Shown here piece by piece: positions 1 through 5,557 of a stretch of 5,892 nt of DNA. Origin of the DNA: Candidatus Thorarchaeota archaeon SMTZ1-83 (GTDB lineage: Archaea > Asgardarchaeota > Thorarchaeia > Thorarchaeales > Thorarchaeaceae); NCBI GenBank assembly GCA_001563325.1, contig LRSK01000111.1:1-5892 (forward strand). Reading direction: 5' to 3'. The notes under the pieces are model-generated. The model had not been told where the DNA came from. It searched no databases and worked only from the letters and a program-made list of their open reading frames with translations. The position numbers and the translations under genes are program-made. How positions within the stretch are numbered: the first letter of the stretch is position 1; each line of letters begins with the position of its first letter.

Positions 1-863
1 AAGTCCGGCCTCCACACATAGAGCCTCTCCCCGACCATTCCGAACCGGACCTCCCCGTTCGTGTCAAGAGTCTCCCGTGTTTCCCGAAAAGTCTCCTCAA
101 ACGAGTGAAGACCCTCTTCCGTCAGGCCCAGACTTCTCCGAACGTCGAAATAGAGTGCCTCTCCTGTTACTAGGTGATCCTCCGCAAGCCCTCGTAGGCC
201 ATCGGATAGTCTCTCCCTGTCCAGCTCCCCCGGCTCCACACTCCCGAAAGCATCCCTAACTCTCTCGCCGGATATCTCCAGAGCTCCTCGGGTCTCCTGT
301 GTACTCTCTTCGCTCAGCATCTCGGCGACATTGGCAGAGAGTTCCACCATGACCTTCCCATCGCGATACCGAACGTGTTCAACGACTCCTCTCAAGATCT
401 CTGTAGAATCGATATCAGCGACCGCCAGAGTTTCACGGAGAACAGCAGAGTCTGACGTCTCCTCACTGTCATCCGCCTCCATGTCCGTCAGTCTCTCTCG
501 CGCAGCAGAATCCTTCGTGGCTCCTTCCAGTCCGGCATCCAGCGACTCCCCACACAACTTCTCAACCTGCTCCCTCATCCACTCATCGGCATTTGCCACT
601 CTCTCCTCCCAGTCGGCTTCTGCGAGCCTCTCCTGTGCGCGCTGCTCCCGAAACTCCCGGTTGGCCTCCTCGAGCCGCTCCAGTGCCCGTTCCTTCCGTA
701 ACTCCCACTCATAATCTCTGAGCCACTCCAAGGCACTCTGGACACGCTCATCCCAATCTCTCCTCAACTCCTCCCGGTGCCTATCCAGTTCTTCCCTCTC
801 CCGGCGCTCGTCCAAGCCCTCCCTGGTTGACTCGCCTGTTTCTCTCCATCTCCAGTTCTCCAT
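1..863 (-). CDS. Hypothetical Arg/Glu-rich, coiled-coil-like protein (3' end beyond window)
   Basis: This frame is open without a stop from the left edge to 863, giving 287 residues with the C-terminus missing. I do not recognise a family. Residues 10-105 are dominated by Glu, Arg, Leu and Trp in helix-friendly order (for example RREREELDRHREELRRDWDE) and probably form a long helix or coiled coil. An acidic linker follows around 125-140. Residues 145-287 look like a mixed fold, with strand-like VRYRDGKVMVEL and VRFGMVGERLYVW. By my count there are about 40 Arg and only 4 Lys, unlike every neighbour. No signal peptide or membrane segment is seen. ATG at 863 is chosen because the charged pattern begins there. 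GTG at 878, with GGAG six bases upstream, is a good alternative. ATG at 941 is possible but would add a dissimilar segment and lie inside a palindrome. The coding case rests on the long open frame and the protein-like composition. Confidence 0.7.
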   Translation of the reverse strand, partial: MENWRWRETGESTREGLDERREREELDRHREELRRDWDERVQSALEWLRDYEWELRKERALERLEEANREFREQRAQERLAEADWEERVANADEWMREQVEKLCGESLDAGLEGATKDSAARERLTDMEADDSEETSDSAVLRETLAVADIDSTEILRGVVEHVRYRDGKVMVELSANVAEMLSEESTQETRGALEISGERVRDAFGSVEPGELDRERLSDGLRGLAEDHLVTGEALYFDVRRSLGLTEEGLHSFEETFRETRETLDTNGEVRFGMVGERLYVWRPD

Positions 864-907
864 CCCTCTCGGACTCACAACTCTCTCCTCTCTCTGGGGA
901 ACATTCT

Positions 908-953
908 GCGTGTGCACGCCGATGAGACATGACCAAGTCATGCCGTGACACGG
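908..953. promoter_or_regulatory. Cluster of three perfect palindromes upstream of the leftward gene
   Basis: Three perfect inverted repeats lie within 46 bases: GCGTG-tg-CACGC at 908-919, CATGAC-caa-GTCATG at 928-942, and CCGTG-a-CACGG at 943-953. They sit 45-90 bases upstream of the likely start at 863. This suits operators for a dimeric regulator, or hairpins in a 5' untranslated region. No clear TATA box was found for the leftward gene, so the arrangement relative to a promoter is unknown. The palindromes are seen directly; the regulatory role is inferred. Confidence 0.4.
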
Positions 954-1021
954 ACAGATCCTTCTACCAGAGTGAAGCACCAATCTATCAAGAAACTACT
1001 GTTCGAACCGGATACAGGAGC

Positions 1022-1438
1022 TTACCTCTCCAATGGGGGCAAAAGGCGCTGATAATAGCGTAGTCGTCTTATTCTGGTCCCCAGGTGCCCTGAGAGGACC
1101 ATGGCGCTCTCATTTGCCCTCAATGTTGCGTCATTCGTACTGAGGTGGGCATAGAACCGGACGTTGCCTGGATACGTAGAACATGACCTAACATCCAGAG
1201 ATGGGCTAGTGTAATACAGCCAGAGATTGCAGATGTCCGCCGCCCGTTGCGCGCGCTCATCGAAATCCTTGAACAACTCCTGCACGAAGCGGACAAGTAC
1301 CCCCTTCTCCTGAAGCTCCTCCAGGACGCCCCGCACTTACTCGTCTATATCTCCTGACTTCCGGGTTTCTCTCTGCTCCCTCTCACGTAGTTCGGAGGGA
1401 CGGCGGCCTTCTCTGAACTTCGAGAATCTCCCGACCAT
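1022..1438 (-). pseudogene. Decayed charged-protein gene with one in-frame stop
   Basis: From ATG at 1438 the frame reads 33 charged residues beginning MVGRFSKFREGRR, then a TAA stop at 1337-1339. It continues at once in the same frame from a GTG at 1336 (VRGVLEELQEKGVLVRFVQE) to a stop at 1022. The first part and the segment to about 1250 look protein-like, rich in Arg and Glu. The remainder, which includes the dispersed repeat, does not look like a folded protein. The simplest reading is a dead gene with a nonsense mutation whose 3' half is replaced or degenerated. The segment FKDFDERAQ resembles RRDWDERVQ of the leftward gene to its left, so it may be a remnant of a related gene, but this match is short. 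A short real gene starting at GTG 1336 cannot be excluded. No family is recognised. Confidence 0.4.
1150..1267. repeat. Dispersed repeat, copy A
   Basis: The core at 1173-1244 matches 4498-4569 in the same orientation at 66 of 72 positions without gaps; five of the six differences are transitions. Weaker similarity extends left to a shared CATAGAA at 1150. On the right, a shared CATCGAAATC (1258-1267) follows a 13-base stretch that is reduced to one base in copy B. The core contains CCAGAGAT twice (1192-1199 and 1220-1227). In the frame open in both copies, most differences change the amino acid, so there is little sign of selection on a protein. It could be a non-autonomous mobile element, a recombination scar, or a fragment of a decayed gene family. 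Confidence 0.75.
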
Positions 1439-1770
1439 TCACTTCACTATCATGTGAGTGTAATACGATGGTGTGTTCTCCTTTGTTTTCGGATTGAATG
1501 GACCAAATGACGGGACACAGGGGCACAGTCTGGTCTACGGGCTATCGCCTCCTGGTTTGCAGAGTCAGGAGGCCCCGAAAGACGGAGAGGGGGCCTGATA
1601 ATGGACTTCTGTGAGGATGTTCTGTGAATTCCCACCCCATCGGGGTACTCATGTCGGTCTTGCGGCTTTGGCTTTCACCGGGTGCGCAAGAGGTGATTGA
1701 AGCACGATAAGCTACGAGATATTCGGTGAAGCGAATTTCCCAATAGCATAATAAGACAGTCCTGTCAGAG
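1439..1770. other. Gene-free region with several inverted repeats
   Basis: No convincing gene is seen here: the open frames on both strands are short and have low-complexity or unlikely composition. Structures present are a bulged stem TCAGG-agg-CCCC paired with GGGGCCTGA (1565-1576 with 1590-1598), a small hairpin ACCCC-atc-GGGGT (1634-1646), and a stem CTTGCG/CGCAAG (1659-1664 with 1685-1690). Any of these could be a terminator, a leader structure or chance. The right end carries the probable promoter of the ABC operon. Confidence 0.45.
1721..1766 (+). promoter_or_regulatory. Probable promoter and operator of the ABC operon
   Basis: GCATAATAAG at 1746-1755 is the best TATA-like box upstream of the ATPase gene. 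Transcription starting about 25 bases further on would give a leader of roughly 45 bases before ATG 1822. The box is flanked by two perfect inverted repeats: ATTCG-gtgaag-CGAAT (1721-1736) and GACAG-tc-CTGTC (1755-1766). The second overlaps the expected start region, a position where a bound regulator would block transcription. The sites are seen; their function is inferred. Confidence 0.4.
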
Positions 1771-1821
1771 ATGCTCGAATATGCAATCTGTGAAGGATTG
1801 GTAACAACTGAAGGCATCACT

Positions 1822-2793
1822 ATGATTCAGCCAGCCATCAAAGTTCATGGACTCACAAAACACTACGCTGATCTTGTGGCTGTTGATGACATATCCTTCG
1901 AAGTCGATAGGGGTGAGGTCTTCGGGTTTCTTGGGCCGAATGGGGCTGGCAAGACAACGACAATCAGGATGCTTGTAGGCCTCACCAGACCCAGCGATGG
2001 CACTGCCATGGTGGCAGGCCACAGTATCACGGATGATATCGTGGAGGTGAAGCGTCGTGTGGGTGTGGTACCCGAGGTGTCAAACCTGTACGACGAACTG
2101 TCAGTGTGGGACAATCTGCTCTTCATGTCTAGACTATATCACGTCCCCAGACAAGCGAGGACGAGCCGTATTGAAGAAATCCTTCAGTCCTTTGACTTGA
2201 TGTCTAGAAGTAGAATGAAGTTTGGCAAGCTATCAAAAGGTCTGAAACGCCGAGTTGTGATTGCTGCCGCCTTAGTCCACGCCCCAGAGGTTGTCTTCAT
2301 GGATGAGCCCACTGTTGGACTTGATGTTGTTAGCGCTCGCACTCTGAGAGAGTTCATCGAGAAACTCGGCACTGAAGAAACAACGGTGTTCCTTACGACT
2401 CACTATATTGAGGAGGCTGACCGGCTCTGCGAGCGCATAGCCATAATCGTGGAGGGCAGGATTGTAGTAGCGGACACACCTGAAGACATCAAGAAACGAA
2501 TAGAGACCCAGCCCATCATTCGGGCAGAGCTGTCCCATGTGCCGGACAGATCCCTGCTTCGTAGTTTGAGTGATTTGGGGGACCTAGAACATGAGGGGCA
2601 TATCATAAGACTCCGAGTCGAGAACCCTGGCGAGTCCCTGGGTCTCCTCATCAACACACTGTCTAGTAGGGGCATGTCTGTGGAAGCGCTGGAAACAGTA
2701 CGACCGACTCTTGAGGAGGCATTCGTCGAGCTGACAGGAATGTCGCCAGACAGAATGCAGGCAGAGAAGGGGGGTGTGCAGAGATGGGACTGA
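1822..2793 (+). CDS. ABC-2 type transporter, ATP-binding protein
   Basis: This is the cytoplasmic ATPase that powers the adjacent permease. The nucleotide-binding domain spans residues 5-235: Walker A GPNGAGKTT at 38-46 (Lys44), signature LSKGL at 137-141, Walker B VVFMDE at 157-162 with catalytic Glu162, D-loop GLD at 166-168, and H-loop His194 in TTHYIEEAD. A C-terminal extension (about 235-323) with the motif TLEEAFVELTG is typical of the CcmA/DrrA/NatA-like group that pairs with ABC-2 permeases. The Q-loop position reads VVPE rather than VVPQ, and the signature is LSKGL instead of LSGGQ; both variants occur in this broad group and need not mean loss of function. The length of 323 residues is normal. 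ATG 1822 is chosen because homology begins immediately (IKVHGLTKHY); ATG 1771 would add 17 residues with no family likeness. The substrate cannot be read from the sequence; drugs, lipids, peptides or ions are all exported by relatives. Confidence 0.95.
   Translation: MIQPAIKVHGLTKHYADLVAVDDISFEVDRGEVFGFLGPNGAGKTTTIRMLVGLTRPSDGTAMVAGHSITDDIVEVKRRVGVVPEVSNLYDELSVWDNLLFMSRLYHVPRQARTSRIEEILQSFDLMSRSRMKFGKLSKGLKRRVVIAAALVHAPEVVFMDEPTVGLDVVSARTLREFIEKLGTEETTVFLTTHYIEEADRLCERIAIIVEGRIVVADTPEDIKKRIETQPIIRAELSHVPDRSLLRSLSDLGDLEHEGHIIRLRVENPGESLGLLINTLSSRGMSVEALETVRPTLEEAFVELTGMSPDRMQAEKGGVQRWD
2769..2776 (+). promoter_or_regulatory. Ribosome-binding site of the permease gene
   Basis: GGGGGGTG lies seven bases before ATG 2784, inside the end of the ATPase gene. 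GGTG is the usual archaeal core motif. It fixes the permease start and supports translation from the same transcript. Confidence 0.75.
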
Positions 2794-3524
2794 GTAATGA
2801 GCTAGGTGGGATCTACCACATACTCATGAAGGACCTGCAGGCATATTACCTCAAGCCGCCCAACATCAGCTGGGGTATCCTCTTCCCACTCGTTCTTTCT
2901 CTTGCGTTCTTGCTTAGAAACCCAACAGGACTCATTGAGCTCGCCCCTGGCCTCATAGCAATGGCTGCCATCTTTGGCACAACAAGCATGGAGGCAATAG
3001 TCATAACTTTCGAGAAACGCAATGGTTCTCTTGAACGTCTCCTATTGGCCCCGATATCGATAAGGTCACTTCTGGTAGGAAAGATTCTGGGTGGGACTGT
3101 CTTTGGGGGAATGATCTCGGGTGTGATGGTGCCCATTACGATTATCATGTTCGGGATGGAGATTGTCGACCCCATACTATTCTTCGGTTCACTTATTCTG
3201 ACCCTCCTGACCCTATCGGCGCTTGGCGCTTTGGTAGCAGTATCGGTAACAGAGGTCTTCGAGGCGCAGACCCTATCGAACTTCTTCCGGTTTCCTATGA
3301 TATTCCTCTGCGGAGTCTTCATCCCTGTTGAAGCCATGCCCTTGGTACTCCAAGTCGTCGCGTATCTTTTGCCTCTGACATACTCAGTGAACGCACTGAG
3401 AATGGCTACTATTGAAGCATCCGGACTACTAGGTCCTCTGATCAATATCGGAGCGATGGGTGTGTTCCTGTTTCTCATGCTAGCGGCCAGTGAGCGGGTC
3501 CTGAAGCGCAGTCTAACACAGTGA
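2784..3524 (+). CDS. ABC-2 type transporter, permease protein
   Basis: This integral membrane subunit forms the export path and pairs with the ATPase encoded just upstream; the two genes overlap by 10 bases (ATG inside the final codons), a sign of coupled translation and equal production. Of 246 residues, about six membrane segments are visible at roughly 28-44, 53-74, 97-123, 130-155, 170-195 and 217-236. A cytoplasmic loop FEKRNGSLERLLLAP (76-90), between segments two and three, is the hallmark of the ABC2_membrane family and probably contacts the ATPase. FLCGVFIPVEAMP (174-186) and LLPLTYSVNALR (195-206) match the conserved end of the domain. As a half-size permease it should act as a homodimer with two ATPase subunits. 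No separate substrate-binding protein is encoded nearby, as expected for an exporter. The substrate is unknown. Confidence 0.93.
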   Translation: MGLSNELGGIYHILMKDLQAYYLKPPNISWGILFPLVLSLAFLLRNPTGLIELAPGLIAMAAIFGTTSMEAIVITFEKRNGSLERLLLAPISIRSLLVGKILGGTVFGGMISGVMVPITIIMFGMEIVDPILFFGSLILTLLTLSALGALVAVSVTEVFEAQTLSNFFRFPMIFLCGVFIPVEAMPLVLQVVAYLLPLTYSVNALRMATIEASGLLGPLINIGAMGVFLFLMLAASERVLKRSLTQ

Positions 3525-3545
3525 TCTCGTTCAGCACGATATTCA

Positions 3546-3559
3546 AGTCTGAACAGACT
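3546..3559. terminator. Short hairpin after the ABC operon, possible terminator
   Basis: AGTCTG-aa-CAGACT is a perfect inverted repeat 22 bases after the permease stop, followed by a pyrimidine-rich stretch. There is no clean T-run, which archaeal terminators usually have, and the two-base loop is tight, so it might equally be a protein-binding dyad. Confidence 0.25.
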
Positions 3560-3623
3560 CCATCTGCTTCTCTTGATTACGGTGTAAGTACTTCGGTCCA
3601 TAGACACTTCTCGACTTGATTCT

Positions 3624-3830
3624 TCATTCATGTACCACGCCAAGTTGCCGCAGCAAAGAGAGTGTGTCGAACACTCCCCAGTATTCCACTATCTTCTGCC
3701 GCTCCGGACGGTATACGATGATGCCATCGACGCTGACTTGCTTGCCAGTGGACGGGACTCTTCCTGCTACATCAGAGTCAATCATATCGGGTTTGTATCT
3801 CGGAACCTACCCATTCCAAGTCACAGACAT
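3624..3830 (-). pseudogene. Remnant of a SnoaL-like / ester cyclase family gene (NTF2-like fold)
   Basis: The leftward frame from ATG 3785 to the TGA at 3624-3626 encodes 53 residues that look like the C-terminal third of a SnoaL-like cyclase. PSTGKQVSVDGIIVYR is followed by KIVEYWGVFDTLSLLRQLG; the family pattern is PPTGK-x-V-x(2,3)-GI, then GKIVEHW-x-x-FD-x-L-x-LLQQLG. Upstream in the same frame, a TAG stop at 3807-3809 interrupts a stretch reading MSVTWNG before it and VPRYKPD after it, so the likeness may extend to about 3830. Intact members are usually about 130-150 residues; the N-terminal half is missing and the divergent flavin reductase gene occupies that side. Relatives include polyketide cyclases and many small proteins of unknown function. 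It is probably dead; a short expressed fragment is unlikely because no ribosome-binding site precedes ATG 3785. Confidence 0.7.
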
Positions 3831-3875
3831 TCCATAGAGTCTAAATCCGGGTTTACAACTTAGGGGAGAAGCCTA

Positions 3876-3883
3876 GGAAGTGA
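3876..3883 (+). promoter_or_regulatory. Ribosome-binding site of the flavin reductase gene
   Basis: GGAAGTGA, one base away from the full archaeal consensus GGAGGTGA, ends four bases before ATG 3888 and fixes that start. A possible TATA-like element, TCTAAAT, lies at about 3839-3845, which would allow separate transcription of this gene, but it is a weak match. Confidence 0.65.
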
Positions 3884-3887
3884 GAGA

Positions 3888-4451
3888 ATGGACAAAGTCA
3901 ACATTGGCTCCAGAGTCACACCCTACCCGATGCCAGTCACACTGGTAGGAACGCTCGTAGACGGTCGAGTCAACTTCATGGCTGTTGCCTGGATAAACCG
4001 CCTGAACAACAACCCTCCGATCTGGGGGGCCGGAATAAACAAGCGCCATTTCACTGTGAAAGGGATAGAGGAGCAGCGTGCTTTCAGCATCAACATCCCA
4101 AGCGTCGATATGCTGGAGAAGACTGATTATTGTGGCCTAGGTTCAGGAACGAAGATTGACAAGTCAGAGGTCTTTGAGGTCTTCTATGGCGAACTGGGAA
4201 ATGCTCCCATGATTCAGGAGTGTCCACTCACTATTGAGTGCAAGCTCCATGATACCATTGACCTATCTACGAACTTGCTAGTACTGGGCGAGGTTGTCGC
4301 TGCATATACTGAGGACCGGTACCTTACTGATGGTAAGGTCGACGTGAAAAAGGTGAATCCAGTGGTCTTTACGATGCCCGACAATCGCTATTGGGCTGTG
4401 GGTGATTACCTCGCCCAAGCTTGGAATGTGGGCAAGAAACTGATGAGATAG
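3888..4451 (+). CDS. Flavin reductase-like, FMN-binding domain protein (flavoredoxin type)
   Basis: This is a 187-residue cytoplasmic protein of the flavin reductase-like split-barrel family, which binds FMN and passes electrons between NAD(P)H, ferredoxin-like partners and acceptors. Family signs in order are PYPMPVTLVGT (12-22) and a segment from NFMAVAWINRL (29-39) to NPPIWGAGI (42-50), which forms the flavin pocket. HFTVKGI with FSINIPS (residues 54-72) follows, then DYCGLGSGTKIDKSEVF (80-96), the diagnostic CG-x-x-SG-x-x-x-DK motif. Next are PMIQECPLTIECKL (106-119), LVLGEV (131-136), and a C-terminal FTMPDNRYWAVG (161-172). The length is normal for the family. Cys82 in the CG motif is kept. 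It stands alone: 363 bases separate it from the ABC operon and the next gene downstream has its own start signals. Its redox partner and substrate cannot be told from the sequence. Confidence 0.92.
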   Translation: MDKVNIGSRVTPYPMPVTLVGTLVDGRVNFMAVAWINRLNNNPPIWGAGINKRHFTVKGIEEQRAFSINIPSVDMLEKTDYCGLGSGTKIDKSEVFEVFYGELGNAPMIQECPLTIECKLHDTIDLSTNLLVLGEVVAAYTEDRYLTDGKVDVKKVNPVVFTMPDNRYWAVGDYLAQAWNVGKKLMR

Positions 4452-4472
4452 TGTGGACTTGTGACTCGACTT

Positions 4473-4580
4473 CATAGAATACCGGAGAATGTCGAGGTAT
4501 GTAGAACATAACCTAATATCCAGATATGGGCTAGTATAATACAGCCAGGGATTGCAGATGTCCGCCGCCACATCGAAATC
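4473..4580. repeat. Dispersed repeat, copy B
   Basis: This is the second copy of the repeat found at 1150-1267, in the same orientation, beginning 22 bases after the flavin reductase stop. The core is 4498-4569, and the shared CATCGAAATC follows at 4571-4580. The 13 bases between core and tail in copy A are one base here, so copy B is the shorter form, or copy A has an insertion. The open leftward frame across it runs antisense into the flavin reductase gene and is not taken as a gene. Confidence 0.75.
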
Positions 4581-4637
4581 ACCTACTCTTTCCATCTCCC
4601 TCCCTATAGAGGATGCCAGGCACGCATAGTACCACGA

Positions 4638-4669
4638 CTGCTCTAACCCAACCCTGTTTAGTAGAGCGG
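4638..4669. other. Stem-loop between repeat copy B and the cysteine-module gene
   Basis: CTGCTCTA (4638-4645) pairs with TAGAGCGG (4662-4669), eight pairs including one G-U, around a 16-base loop. It lies about 85 bases upstream of the next gene and could be a terminator, a leader structure or chance. It does not fold as a tRNA. Otherwise 4581-4740 shows nothing recognisable. Confidence 0.25.
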
Positions 4670-4742
4670 ATGATGATACACGGCCCCTCCCAGCGGGTTC
4701 GTTGTCTATTCTGCAAACTGGGGAGAATCATGTGAAGAGGCA

Positions 4743-4746
4743 GGAG
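4743..4746 (+). promoter_or_regulatory. Ribosome-binding site of the cysteine-module gene
   Basis: GGAG ends six bases before ATG 4753. A second option, GGGGAG at 4720-4725, is six bases before an in-frame GTG at 4732. Both are well placed; the ATG is preferred for its start codon. Confidence 0.5.
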
Positions 4747-4752
4747 ATTGTA

Positions 4753-5553
4753 ATGATTAGGAATTCGTTTCGTGTTTGGAGAGAAGACGGGAATCTCACG
4801 AACGTGGCCCTGGGGGAATTGCTGGACGCTTTCATCGGCTCGTTGCCGGAAACTTGCCCTTGCCCAACCAATGGCAAGCCGGAGAACGAGTTCTTTGCTG
4901 AGTTCTTCAAAGAGAGGACTGTTCTCGATGACCAGCAGAAGACAGCCATCCCGGACATTACGTGCGTGAACTGTTACTTCTCCACCGCGGTTCAGACGTT
5001 GAGAGAGGAGCTCTGGTGCAGCTGCGTGAACTCAGAGAGGCATCCTGACGCCAAGTACTTCGATCTGGGATTCTGGGTCAAGGTTGAGTCGGGACTACCC
5101 TGTTGGAGGCACCCTCTTCTCAACAGTAATGAGGAATGGTTTCAGAAAAGAAGGGCGGAGATCCTCAATTTCCTTCTTGACCCTGAACCCTTGAACGACG
5201 AAGAGTTGCCAGCGGATGATGTAACTGACAATGCTGCACTCGCAGAGCACTACAAGAGAGCGGCTCTGAAAACTCTAGAGAGGTGCAGAGAGGGAATATC
5301 ATCGGAGCCTAGTTTCACCAAGGTTTCGAGGAAGAAGGAACCGCCTGTACAATCGGAGAAACTTGCTCCTTTCAAGAGATGTCAGAACTGCTACTACTGC
5401 GTGGATACAAAAAAGCTCCGCAGCACCTGGTGGTGTGCCTGCACTCATCCAGGCAGATCCGCAGAAGGTGTGGCTGCAGGAAGATTGTGGGTGAAGAGCA
5501 GAATTGGTCTTGTATGCTGGACCAAGAGAGATACAGACGAATCGGAAACATAG
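4753..5553 (+). CDS. Unrecognised protein with two cysteine-rich, probably metal-binding modules
   Basis: I do not recognise this 266-residue protein. It has two copies of one module. Module 1 (71-118) has Cys71-x2-Cys74, Cys89-x-Cys91 and Cys117-Trp118. Module 2 (210-256) has Cys210-x2-Cys213, Cys228-x-Cys230 and Cys255-Trp256. Spacing is C-x2-C-x14-C-x-C-x25-CW against C-x2-C-x14-C-x-C-x24-CW. Shared residues include N-C-Y after the first Cys, a Trp before the Cys-x-Cys pair, WVK, and GL before the last Cys-Trp. This pattern suggests a Zn site, or less likely an Fe-S site, with one Cys to spare. Module 2 has an extra Cys216. The modules are joined by a charged, probably helical and partly disordered linker (120-208). 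An N-terminal segment has a CPC pair at 35-37. No signal peptide or membrane segment is seen, so it should be cytoplasmic. Possible starts are TTG 4702, GTG 4732 and ATG 4753. The role is unknown; nucleic-acid or protein binding is a guess. Confidence 0.82.
   Translation: MIRNSFRVWREDGNLTNVALGELLDAFIGSLPETCPCPTNGKPENEFFAEFFKERTVLDDQQKTAIPDITCVNCYFSTAVQTLREELWCSCVNSERHPDAKYFDLGFWVKVESGLPCWRHPLLNSNEEWFQKRRAEILNFLLDPEPLNDEELPADDVTDNAALAEHYKRAALKTLERCREGISSEPSFTKVSRKKEPPVQSEKLAPFKRCQNCYYCVDTKKLRSTWWCACTHPGRSAEGVAAGRLWVKSRIGLVCWTKRDTDESET
4963..5106 (+). repeat. Cysteine module, copy 1 (protein-level internal duplication)
   Basis: This segment encodes residues 71-118, from Cys71 to Trp118, the first copy of the duplicated module. 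The likeness to the second copy at 5380-5520 is clear in the protein but weak in the DNA, so the duplication is old and its spacing has been kept by selection. Confidence 0.8.
5380..5520 (+). repeat. Cysteine module, copy 2 (protein-level internal duplication)
   Basis: This segment encodes residues 210-256, from Cys210 to Trp256. It is one residue shorter than copy 1 in the last interval and has an additional Cys (216) right after the first pair. Confidence 0.8.
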
Positions 5554-5557
5554 ACAC

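Noticed and set aside
331..714. Rightward Ser-rich open frame
   Set aside because: It is the reverse of the Glu/Arg-rich leftward gene; Ser-rich composition is the usual shadow of GAG/CGG-rich codons on the other strand.
1771..1821. Longer N-terminus for the ABC ATPase from ATG 1771
   Set aside because: The 17 added residues have no family likeness, and this start would lie at or before the transcript start expected from the TATA-like box.
2846..3643. Long leftward open frame (265 codons) opposite the permease gene
   Set aside because: It is antisense to a clear ABC-2 permease. Its product has no family likeness and the low-quality composition of a shadow frame.
1150..4580. Composite transposon or insertion sequence formed by the two direct repeats
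   Set aside because: No transposase, integrase or terminal inverted repeats were found in or around the repeats. Only a dispersed repeat can be supported.
4278..4595. Leftward open frame beginning MERVGDFD that covers repeat copy B
   Set aside because: It runs antisense into the end of the intact flavin reductase gene, and only its first third matches the other repeat copy. It is explained by the repeat plus a shadow frame.
4638..4720. Possible tRNA gene, suggested by a stem at 4638-4669 and a GGGTTCG string at 4695-4701
   Set aside because: No acceptor stem, anticodon arm or correctly spaced T arm can be formed.
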